Positions 9,162 to 16,805 of a DNA stretch of 64,000 nucleotides are shown here, piece after piece. Where the stretch lies: positions 248,001 through 312,000 of the forward strand of contig NZ_QEVW01000025.1 of NCBI RefSeq assembly GCF_003287275.1. The letters are read 5' to 3'. Position numbers and translations under genes: made by a program. The stretch is from Paenibacillus taichungensis. Lineage in GTDB: Bacteria > Bacillota > Bacilli > Paenibacillales > Paenibacillaceae. The notes below the pieces were generated by a model. That model was not told the origin of the DNA. It made no database searches and saw only the letters and a list, made by a program, of their open reading frames with translations. Position 1 is the stretch's first letter. Every line of letters begins with the position of its first letter.

Positions 9162-9911
9162 TTATTCCCCCTTCAAAATATGATCACGGATGACTTCGAC
9201 AATGCCATCTTCGTTGTTGCTCGCTACGATCAGGTCAGCCGCTTCCTTCACTTGCTCCTGCGCGTTGCCCATGGCAACACCAAGACCCACAGCTTCAATA
9301 ACAGCAAGATCATTCAAGCTGTCTCCAACAGCAACCACTTCGGACATCTCGATGCCCAGCAGCTTGCAGACTTCAGCTACACCGCTCGCTTTGGATACTC
9401 CACCAGGATTAATCTCAATATTAACAGGTGAGGAGTTCGTCATTTGCAAGCCGCCCATTTGCTGCAGTTCCATCATAATCTGGTGACGGACTTCGTCCAC
9501 TTCGGTATTGAATCCGAATTTCAGCCATTCCAGACCTTCAATATTGTCCGTCCAGCGATCACGGTTGAACAGCTCTTCCACGGAGTATGCCCAGTACCAG
9601 CTATTATATTTTTCGCCAATCTCCTGCATTTTGCGGATCAATACCGGGTCCATCAGATGGCGCATATGCAGATCATGCGGAGCTTTCCAGACTTCACTGC
9701 CATTGACCGTTACCATCGGGGTTTCAAGCCCAAGCTGCACTGCATAAGGCATCGCATGGAAAACAGCTCTCCCCGTCGAAAGGCACACATGCACTCCCCG
9801 TCGAATGGCGATCTGAATCCATTTGGCGGTTTCCTGTGTGATCTCATGATTATCGTTAAGCAGTGTTCCATCCATATCCAATGCAAGCAATTTGTATTTT
9901 AGTTCACTCAT
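9162..9911 (-). CDS. Cof-type HAD-IIB phosphatase
   Basis: A 249-residue HAD hydrolase. Motif I is LDMDGTLL with nucleophile D12 and acid/base D14, motif II is LSTGR, and motif IV is GDSLNDLAVIEAVG, all of the Cof/IIB subfamily with a large cap domain. These enzymes dephosphorylate small metabolites such as sugar phosphates or flavins; the substrate cannot be told from sequence. GGAGG precedes the ATG. It heads a three-gene minus-strand operon. Confidence 0.92.
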   Translation of the reverse strand: MSELKYKLLALDMDGTLLNDNHEITQETAKWIQIAIRRGVHVCLSTGRAVFHAMPYAVQLGLETPMVTVNGSEVWKAPHDLHMRHLMDPVLIRKMQEIGEKYNSWYWAYSVEELFNRDRWTDNIEGLEWLKFGFNTEVDEVRHQIMMELQQMGGLQMTNSSPVNIEINPGGVSKASGVAEVCKLLGIEMSEVVAVGDSLNDLAVIEAVGLGVAMGNAQEQVKEAADLIVASNNEDGIVEVIRDHILKGE

Positions 9912-10540
9912 GCCGTATTTCCTCCTCAGTTGTCTCTCTCTCCAAGTTGAAACTCATGGATATACATATAGGCTCTACGCGGGCAGAAAACGTATCGATC
10001 GCTGTTACCTTTAATTTTATATATTTTCTTTATAGCTACAACATTGGTTTTCTTAAGGTTCTGCAGGGTGACCGTTACGGGAACGGATCGTCTTCCGATC
10101 GCTGTTGTATCCAAATTTTCTTGAACCAACTTTCTATTAGTTGTAATTTGGATACAAAGGCGAACGCTTCGCTTCTTCAGATCGATTCCGTTCCCTCCAC
10201 TACGCCTGTTGTTTATAAAACCCAATATAACTATTTGGAAAGAAAATTTATAAAAAAAGTAATCGCTTCTTTTGGTCCTTTCTGTCCTCTCCGTTTCCCA
10301 ATGTATGTCCAGTTCAACTTATATGCTCTTTATATCTATCCAACATACTCTCACAAAAAGATCGCCCGGCATCCGCGTAGGCGGATGCTCCGGACGTCAC
10401 AGCTAACGACATTTTACCACAGATCGTCTACCTGCAACAAAGTAACCCGCGATACGGGTGACCCTTTGCAACATGGCAACAGGTGTCTGTTCCAATTCGT
10501 GTAAGAGTCTGGTATGAGATAAAACTTACCCGTATCCATG
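9912..10540. other. Long intergenic region with structured elements
   Basis: No credible gene, though several ORFs are open. It holds a 10-base match to the repeat element's 5' motif at 9997, a full copy of the dispersed repeat (10079-10195), and strong hairpins at 10372-10394 (GCATCCGC/GCGGATGC) and 10449-10463 (ACCCG/CGGGT). A weak minus-strand promoter (TTGTTG, 18 bases, TAAAAT near 10415-10445) could feed the HAD operon. Confidence 0.6.
10079..10195 (+). repeat. Dispersed structured repeat, copy A
   Basis: Outer stem GGGAACGGATCG (10079-10090) pairs with CGATTCCGTTCCC (10183-10195) with one bulged T. Inner stem TTGTATCCAAATT (10105-10117) pairs perfectly with AATTTGGATACAA (10145-10157), and a small GCGAA/TTCGC hairpin follows (10160-10172). 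It matches copy B at 41983-42100 in structure and in unpaired motifs such as GATCGCTG, TTTTCTTGA and CTTCTTCAG. No open reading frame is conserved between copies. Confidence 0.85.
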
Positions 10541-10565
10541 AAAAAACCGCCTGCAATGCAGGCGG
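10541..10565 (-). terminator. Terminator of the manganese transporter operon
   Basis: On the minus strand CCGCCTGCA pairs with TGCAGGCGG, directly followed by six T. Confidence 0.92.
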
Positions 10566-10582
10566 CTGCTACTTTTTATCCA

Positions 10583-11455
10583 TTAACGTGCCGCGAATTT
10601 GCGACGAGCATACCGGAAGACAATACCATGCTTTGGAGACAGCAGCAGGGCCAGCACAAACAGAATTCCTGCTACCGCCACCATGCAACCTGCAATGGAA
10701 GCATCCAGCGCGTATGCCATGATGTAGCCTCCAATTGATGAAGCCGCTCCTACGAGCACGCTGTACAGAATCATTTTACCCAATCGATCCGTGAGCAAGT
10801 AAGCCGTCGCTGCAGGTACAATCAACATGCCTACCACGAGAATAGACCCTACGCTTTCAAATGAAGCCACAGATGTCATGGAAACGAGCCCCATAAGCAA
10901 ATAGTGGAACAGCACGACCGGAATACCGCAGGCCGCAGCCAGCGCCGGATCAAAAGCACATAACTTGAACTGCTTGTAGAACAGGCCGATTACAAGGAGA
11001 ATGACCAGCAAGGTGATGCCCAGCATCCAGACCGCCCTAGGGCCTACATCCGTCCCACCAAGCGTTAAGGTATCCCACTGGACATAAGCGATCTCACCGA
11101 ACAAGACACAATCGAGATCCAGATCAATATGCCCGGCATTCAAACTGATCAAAATCACACCCACTGCGAAGAGTGCCGTAAATACTATTCCGATGGAAGC
11201 ATCCGATGATAGTCCACCAGCCTGCAAGCTTTGAATGAAGAACACCGTCAGTAATCCAAATACGGTTGCCCCAAGCAGCATCCATAACGAATCACGTGAA
11301 CCACTCCACAGGAAAGCAATCGCAATACCCGGGAGAACCGCATGACTGATCGCATCTCCAACCAGAGCCATCCGCCTTAAGATTAGAAAACAGCCAAGAA
11401 TGGCGCAGGCGGAAGATACCAGGATGGCCGTCAATATAATCCAAAACGTCGCCAT
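10583..11455 (-). CDS. Metal ABC transporter permease (MntD-like)
   Basis: A 290-residue ABC-3 family permease with about eight hydrophobic segments and the family block VGDAISHAVLPGIA near residue 35. Its ATG overlaps the stop of the preceding permease (TAATG), so the two are coupled. With the upstream permease, ATPase and lipoprotein it forms a divalent-metal importer. Manganese is the most likely substrate given the MntR-like box and the mntABCD gene order; zinc cannot be excluded from the protein alone. Confidence 0.9.
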   Translation of the reverse strand: MATFWIILTAILVSSACAILGCFLILRRMALVGDAISHAVLPGIAIAFLWSGSRDSLWMLLGATVFGLLTVFFIQSLQAGGLSSDASIGIVFTALFAVGVILISLNAGHIDLDLDCVLFGEIAYVQWDTLTLGGTDVGPRAVWMLGITLLVILLVIGLFYKQFKLCAFDPALAAACGIPVVLFHYLLMGLVSMTSVASFESVGSILVVGMLIVPAATAYLLTDRLGKMILYSVLVGAASSIGGYIMAYALDASIAGCMVAVAGILFVLALLLSPKHGIVFRYARRKFAAR

Positions 11456-12414
11456 TACAACTCACCCCGTTCCTGCTGCGCTCGCTGTGCAGAGAGTGTC
11501 TGTAGCGTGGCATGCTCTTCTCTCAAGTAAGCGGATTTCGCCTGCATACTTCGCAAACGCCGTGCTAACAGTCCGCGTCTTGGAGCAAGCAATGCGGAAC
11601 CCGCAAATAGCACTGTTGCTGCCAGTACCGTTACTGGCCCTGTCGGCAGATTAGGCACCAAGGTGCTGAAGATTGTACCTGTTGCACCGCTCAGTGCTCC
11701 AAATACGCCGGCCAACAGTACCATAAGCGAGAGCGAGTCCGTCCAGCAGCGAGCTGCTGCCGCCGGGGTAACCAGCAAAGCGGCGACAAGCACCACACCA
11801 ACCGCCTGAATCCCTGCAACAACCGCAATAACGGTCAACAGCAGAATCAGTTGTTCCAGCATGCCAACCGGCAGTCCCATGCCTCGTGCAAATCCCGGGT
11901 CAAAGCTTACCAGCTTGAATTCTTTGAACCATGCCAGACAAGCGATCAATAATACAAGACAGACACCGCCCATAACATACACATCCGTCATCACCATGGA
12001 TGCGGCCTGACCAAACAAATATTTATCAAGTCCACTCTGACTGCCGCTTGCACCGTGCTGAATCCGAGTAAGCATCACTACACCTATACCGAAAAATACA
12101 GTCAGTACAATCCCCATTGCCGCATCCTGCTTGATCCGGGAATACCGTGTAATCCACGATATGCCGAAGGTTGCAATGATTCCAGCCACAAGCGCACCGA
12201 ATAGGAATAATCCTACGGATTTGGTTTCAGTCAACATAAACGCGATACAAATTCCCGGCAGAGCTGCATGCGCCAGCGTATCTCCCATGAGACTCTGACG
12301 ACGCAAAAATGTAAAAGAACCAATAATTCCACTACTGAATCCGAGTAACAAGCAGCCAAGCAATATCCAGCGTGTATTTGGATCGGACAAAATGGCTACT
12401 ATCCAGTTCCACAT
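11455..12414 (-). CDS. Metal ABC transporter permease (MntC-like)
   Basis: A 319-residue ABC-3 family permease with eight or nine hydrophobic segments and the family block LMGDTLAHAALPGIC near residues 42-56. The hydrophilic C-terminal tail (RSMQAKSAYLREEHATLQTLSAQRAQ) is longer than in the partner permease. It overlaps the next permease by one base and starts 3 bases after the ATPase stop. It would form a heterodimeric channel with the downstream permease. Confidence 0.9.
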   Translation of the reverse strand: MWNWIVAILSDPNTRWILLGCLLLGFSSGIIGSFTFLRRQSLMGDTLAHAALPGICIAFMLTETKSVGLFLFGALVAGIIATFGISWITRYSRIKQDAAMGIVLTVFFGIGVVMLTRIQHGASGSQSGLDKYLFGQAASMVMTDVYVMGGVCLVLLIACLAWFKEFKLVSFDPGFARGMGLPVGMLEQLILLLTVIAVVAGIQAVGVVLVAALLVTPAAAARCWTDSLSLMVLLAGVFGALSGATGTIFSTLVPNLPTGPVTVLAATVLFAGSALLAPRRGLLARRLRSMQAKSAYLREEHATLQTLSAQRAQQERGEL

Positions 12415-12417
12415 GCA

Positions 12418-13245
12418 CTACACCTGGCCTTTCTCCGACCGGCTTCCGATCATCGCTATCCGGCCTCCATACGTCTCTTGCAAAGTATCCGGAACAAATA
12501 CTTCATTCGTGGGTCCACCTGCAACCAGCCGTCCATTAAGCAGCAGCACATGGTCGAAATATTCCTCTACTGTTGCCAAATCATGGTGAACAACAAGTAC
12601 GGTCTTCCCTTGCTTTTTCAACTGTTCCAACAGTGAAATGATAGCTTTTTCCGTTGTGGCGTCCACACCTGCAAACGGCTCATCCATGAAATACAATTCC
12701 GCATCCTGTACCAGTGCCCGTGCCAGAAAGACACGCTGCTGCTGTCCTCCGGACAGCTGACTGATCTGGCGGTACATATAATCACCCATGCCCACTTGCT
12801 CCAGACAGTGAGCTGCCAGATCCCGTTCTTTTTTGCCTGGACGGCGGAACCAGCCCAGATGTCCATAACGCCCCATCATGACAACATCGAGGGCGTGGGT
12901 TGGGAAATCCCAATCAACAGATTCTCGCTGAGGTACGTAGCCGATTCGGCGACGCTGTTCTCGGTAGGACTGACCAAAAATTTTCACTTCGCCGTGCATT
13001 TTAGGCACTAGTCCCAGAACGGCTTTAATCAAGGTTGATTTCCCGGCCCCATTGGGACCAAGAATACCAATTAGCTGACCTTCCGGGATGTCAAAAGATA
13101 CCCCACTGAGCACCGGCTTTTTATGGTAAGCCACCGCCAGGTCCCTAACACTAAGCGGAGCTGATGTAGGTTGTGTTCCCTTCAGATGGTTAGCATTTAA
13201 TTGTGATTGAGATTTTTCGGATAAAATTGTATCGCTCATACTCAC
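12418..13245 (-). CDS. Metal ABC transporter ATP-binding protein (MntB-like)
   Basis: A 275-residue ABC ATPase with Walker A GPNGAGKST at 63-71, signature LSGGQ at 164-168 and Walker B LYFMDE at 184-189. It starts with GTG at 13245, with GGAG 6 bases upstream; an ATG two codons on is also possible. The N-terminal 30 residues are poorly conserved. It energises the metal importer with the two permeases that follow. Confidence 0.92.
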   Translation of the reverse strand: MSMSDTILSEKSQSQLNANHLKGTQPTSAPLSVRDLAVAYHKKPVLSGVSFDIPEGQLIGILGPNGAGKSTLIKAVLGLVPKMHGEVKIFGQSYREQRRRIGYVPQRESVDWDFPTHALDVVMMGRYGHLGWFRRPGKKERDLAAHCLEQVGMGDYMYRQISQLSGGQQQRVFLARALVQDAELYFMDEPFAGVDATTEKAIISLLEQLKKQGKTVLVVHHDLATVEEYFDHVLLLNGRLVAGGPTNEVFVPDTLQETYGGRIAMIGSRSEKGQV

Positions 13246-13272
13246 TGTCCACTCCTCTCTTCATATCATTTC

Positions 13273-14256
13273 TCATTTTAATGCCTCTACAATCGTCTGA
13301 GTGTTGTGACGGATCATGCCGATATACGTTCCTTCTTCTGTTCCCTCAGCACCCATCGCATCCGAGAACAGTTCACCACCAATACTAACGGTATGTCCTT
13401 TTTCGGCCGCCCCAGCAATAATCGCTTCCATCGCTTTTGCTGGAACGCTGGATTCTACAAATACCGCTTTGATATTATTTTCCACAAGGTAATCTCGCAA
13501 CTCACTGACATCCCTCGCACCATACTCTGCTGCTGTACTGATTCCTTGGAGCCCCATCACTTTCATGTCATAAGCTTGGCCGAAGTATCCAAAGGCATCA
13601 TGCGCCGTAACCAATACCCGGCTAGCTTCCGGTATCTCCTGGATTTTTTCCCGCACCTCTGAATCCAATGCCTCCAGTTTCGTTAGATACTGCTCCGCTT
13701 GTACCTTGTATTCTTCTGCGTGTTCAGGATCTGCTTCCACGAGTGTATCGCGTACAGCTTCTGCCGCATGCATCCAGTGGCTAACATCAAACCAGACGTG
13801 TGGATCGTATTCCGTTCCGCCTGTATCTTTTCCTGATCGCAATTCATCCACCGGAATGTTTTCTGTGACAGCTGTTACTATTTTGCTCTTGGACATTTTC
13901 TCCAAGATGTCTGTCATTTTTCCTTCAAGATGCAGCCCGTTGTAGAAAATGACCTTCGCTTGCTCCAGCTTCCGAATATCTCCCTGCGAAGCCTTGTACA
14001 AGTGAGGATCTACCCCTGGGCCCATTAGCCCGGTAACATCAACATATGCCCCGCCGACTTCACGCGCTACATCCGCAATCATGCCTGTTGTTGCTGTAAC
14101 CTGTACCTTCCCTTCACTACCTCCTGTTTCCGCTGCACTTGAGCACGCTGTTAGCACGATAACCAGAACAACAGCTGTCAGTGTCATTAACCCTCTCTGA
14201 ATGCTCCTCATCTTCACCATCAACAATCCAAACCGCCCCTTTCCCTCTCCTAACAT
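13273..14256 (-). CDS. Metal-binding lipoprotein of manganese/zinc ABC importer (MntA-like)
   Basis: A cluster A-I substrate-binding protein of about 327 residues with lipobox VLTAC, so it is membrane-anchored. Metal ligands of the family are visible: H in GVDPHLYKAS, H in EYDPHVWFD, E in VFVESSV and D near the end (LFSDAMG). It lacks the long His-rich loop typical of zinc-binding ZnuA proteins, which favours Mn. The start is uncertain: the ATG at 14256 has GAGG 6 bases upstream, and later TTG/ATG starts near 14226-14211 would give a shorter signal peptide. Confidence 0.88.
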   Translation of the reverse strand: MLGEGKGRFGLLMVKMRSIQRGLMTLTAVVLVIVLTACSSAAETGGSEGKVQVTATTGMIADVAREVGGAYVDVTGLMGPGVDPHLYKASQGDIRKLEQAKVIFYNGLHLEGKMTDILEKMSKSKIVTAVTENIPVDELRSGKDTGGTEYDPHVWFDVSHWMHAAEAVRDTLVEADPEHAEEYKVQAEQYLTKLEALDSEVREKIQEIPEASRVLVTAHDAFGYFGQAYDMKVMGLQGISTAAEYGARDVSELRDYLVENNIKAVFVESSVPAKAMEAIIAGAAEKGHTVSIGGELFSDAMGAEGTEEGTYIGMIRHNTQTIVEALK

Positions 14257-14314
14257 AATTGTCCTCATCTAATTTTGTTGTACAAGGTATTAAAATTTAT
14301 ACAAGACTAATAAT

Positions 14315-14330
14315 GTTTCCCTTGTGCAAA
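14315..14330 (-). promoter_or_regulatory. MntR-like operator
   Basis: The minus strand reads TTTGCACAAGGGAAAC. It has the same 16-base length and outer arms TTTGC...GAAAC as the Bacillus MntR box TTTGCCTTAAGGAAAC and matches 12 of 16 bases. It lies about 60 bases upstream of mntA. Mn-dependent repression is inferred. Confidence 0.6.
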
Positions 14331-14352
14331 TTTTAGCCGATGCAAAATAAAA

Positions 14353-14377
14353 AGGCAAGGGATAATTTCCCCTGCCT
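14353..14377 (-). terminator. Terminator of the first PBP gene
   Basis: On the minus strand AGGCAGGGGA pairs with TCCCTTGCCT, followed by TTTTATTTT. Confidence 0.8.
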
Positions 14378-14462
14378 GTCCAAATGAGTATATTGGCGAT
14401 TTAATTAACCTGTTTTCTTTTCGACTTATCTTCTGTCCTATTTTCTTTCAGTTGCTTCATCA

Positions 14463-16439
14463 CTACTCTGTATCTTTCCCCTGTTTTTTCTTCCCTTTTG
14501 GAGTCCCATCAAGGCCATACACTTCATCGTAAGCATCGAAAATTTTACGTGCAATTGGAGACGCACTGACCGATCCAAAGCCACCTTCGGGCACAACAAC
14601 CGCTATAGCCAGCTTCGGATTATCCCGTGGTGCAAATGCGATAAATACTCCGTTTTCCTTTTTGTTCGGCCCTGTTCCCTGCTCCGAGGTTCCTGTTTTT
14701 CTCGCATAATCGTAGGGGAAACCTTCAAACGAACTTACTTTGGTGACCATACCCTTATGCACTTCATTCCAGTATGCATCCGCAAAATCAACCTCGTTTA
14801 ACACTTTTGGTTTGATTTTCTTGACCACATTACCATCTGCATCACGGATTTCCTTCACCAAATGAGGTTCGATCCGTTTGCCTTTGTTGGCAAGCATTGT
14901 CGTATATTGTGCAAGTTGAAGCGTTGTATATTTACCTTGCTGACCAAATGAGGCAAAAGCGAGACGTGTAAGAGCCGATTCATCTTTGTTTTTATACTCA
15001 AGTCTACCCAAGAATTCACCAGGCAAGTCAACACCAGTTGATACACCCAAGCCAAATTCCTGCATGTGCTCGTGCCAAATATCAATCCCTTTATCCGAGC
15101 CATACTTATTTAGAAGTCTCTTGCCAACCATATCAATCATAAAGGCATTGGAAGATTTCTCAATAGCCCGCCTCGCTGTAATATTGCCATTATATGCAGA
15201 ATGGGAGTTCCTCACTTGTCTCCCGTCTTTCCCCAAAATGGCATATCCCTGGTCATGATAGGTCTGTCCCGTCGTGAATAACCCTTCTTTTAATCCAATC
15301 AATACACTGAGTGGCTTGATTACGGAACCTAGCAAAACAACGGATTCCGTATGTTTCTTTGTATCATCCGGCGGGAAGGATGCCATCGTTCCATTTCGAA
15401 AAACGTATTTGATCTTGTCATAATCCCAGTCATTCGGATCATAATCCGGCATACTCGCCATTGCCACCACATTACCTGTATCCACTTCCATAGCGACAGC
15501 GTATCCAGTAACTGCTTTTGGCAACTTCCTCAATTCATCGGTAATAGCTTGTTGTGCAACCATCTGAATTTCCTTGTTGATGGTTGTAATTAGACTATAC
15601 CCCTTCTCAGGTGGGGTCAGATTCATCGTCCCGTCCGGCAAATTTCGTGCATCAATATCAATGGACTGGTAGCCACTTCGTCCACGAAGTTCTTCTTGAT
15701 ATTGCAGCTCCAGGCCGTCAAAGCCTACCTTCTCTTCTTCGTGATAAACAAGACCCGGGTCACGCTGGGTACTTGCTGATTCCCGAATGGCTTTATACTT
15801 TTTAAGTGTATCCGGCGCTCGTTTGAATTCTCTTGTATATCCAATCACTTGAACGGCTACACCATCTGGGTCGTATCTTCGGACATTTTCCTCCAGGACC
15901 ATAACGCCTGGAAACTCTGCTTTTTTCTCCATGAAATAGGCAATCTCTTTGGTTGTTAAATCGGATTTAACCAACCTTGGTACATACCCAAAAGTCTTCT
16001 GATAATCCAAATCCAGTCGCTTCATGATTTCTTCTGCATCTGGTTGTTCTTTGTCCCCCGGATTAAACTGTTTAAACACAGCCGCCAATTCATCAGCAAG
16101 TTCCTGCGCCTCCTGCTTGCGGTCATCATTTCTATAATCCTCATACAACAATACATAGAGGGACTGCACAGGCTCCGAATAAGCCAGCGCGACCTTCCCT
16201 GTCGCATCATAGATTGGCCCCCGAACAGGAGCAAGCGGAATATCTTTGGTATTACGGCTGGTTTCCATATAGGTCAGTTCAGGTCCCTCGACAAATTGCA
16301 CAAAGGCCAACCTAAAAATGAGGATACTGAATATCACAAACGCAGCGAAAAAAAACATATTCATTCTTACACTAGACGGCTTGTTGTTGACTGGTGTATC
16401 TTCATTGGACATTTTCTTTTTCCTCAATCGGTTAAACAT
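14463..16439 (-). CDS. Class B penicillin-binding protein (transpeptidase), paralog 1
   Basis: A 658-residue protein with one N-terminal membrane anchor (about residues 27-50), a PBP dimerisation domain beginning at APVRGPIYDATG, and a transpeptidase domain. The serine motif S372-VIK (nucleophile S372, K375), SSN (429-431) and KTG (581-583) are all intact, so it should be active in peptidoglycan cross-linking and bind beta-lactams. No transglycosylase domain is present. It is closely similar along its length to the upstream gene, indicating tandem duplication. Each copy has its own terminator. It resembles rod-elongation PBP2-type enzymes, but the exact role is not determined. Confidence 0.93.
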   Translation of the reverse strand: MFNRLRKKKMSNEDTPVNNKPSSVRMNMFFFAAFVIFSILIFRLAFVQFVEGPELTYMETSRNTKDIPLAPVRGPIYDATGKVALAYSEPVQSLYVLLYEDYRNDDRKQEAQELADELAAVFKQFNPGDKEQPDAEEIMKRLDLDYQKTFGYVPRLVKSDLTTKEIAYFMEKKAEFPGVMVLEENVRRYDPDGVAVQVIGYTREFKRAPDTLKKYKAIRESASTQRDPGLVYHEEEKVGFDGLELQYQEELRGRSGYQSIDIDARNLPDGTMNLTPPEKGYSLITTINKEIQMVAQQAITDELRKLPKAVTGYAVAMEVDTGNVVAMASMPDYDPNDWDYDKIKYVFRNGTMASFPPDDTKKHTESVVLLGSVIKPLSVLIGLKEGLFTTGQTYHDQGYAILGKDGRQVRNSHSAYNGNITARRAIEKSSNAFMIDMVGKRLLNKYGSDKGIDIWHEHMQEFGLGVSTGVDLPGEFLGRLEYKNKDESALTRLAFASFGQQGKYTTLQLAQYTTMLANKGKRIEPHLVKEIRDADGNVVKKIKPKVLNEVDFADAYWNEVHKGMVTKVSSFEGFPYDYARKTGTSEQGTGPNKKENGVFIAFAPRDNPKLAIAVVVPEGGFGSVSASPIARKIFDAYDEVYGLDGTPKGKKKQGKDTE

Positions 16440-16757
16440 GGGATAAGCCTCTCCGTTCTTATGTAAAAGTAGATTAATCCATCATCATATTGCATCATTC
16501 GGTTCAAATAACATACCTTTCCTTCTACAAGTCTATCAAAGGTCATCTGCCATGTCCTCCAGATTTTGGTTACATTTTCGTAAACAGAAGAGACATATGC
16601 CGATTCTTTCGAAACGATGTCAATACAGACATATCGTTACTCTTTTTACTCCTGAATTAATTTTCATTCTCTTATATAAACGTATCATGGACGATGTTTG
16701 TTACATACTGATTTGCAGCAGCTTGTGGGAAAGTGGCCTCTTAGTCGTGGCAAACGT
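16440..16757. other. Intergenic region between the two PBP genes
   Basis: No gene seen. It should contain the promoter of the downstream PBP gene, but I could not assign -35/-10 boxes with confidence. Confidence 0.5.
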
Positions 16758-16780
16758 AAAAAGGACCCTCGAAAGGGTCC
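16758..16780 (-). terminator. Terminator of the second PBP gene
   Basis: On the minus strand GGACCCT pairs with AGGGTCC around TTCG, followed by TTTTTACG. Confidence 0.9.
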
Positions 16781-16805
16781 CTTCTTTTGTAATCAGCGAC
16801 TTATA

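Noticed and set aside
10430..10500. Possible riboswitch near the manganese operon terminator
   Set aside because: Hairpins are present, but none of the yybP-ykoY, cobalamin, c-di-GMP or c-di-AMP core motifs can be seen, and the sequence is downstream of the mnt operon.
9863..10504. 213-codon plus-strand ORF through the intergenic region
   Set aside because: It overlaps the HAD gene, runs through the structured repeat and has aromatic/Arg/Ser-rich non-protein-like composition. No ribosome binding site.
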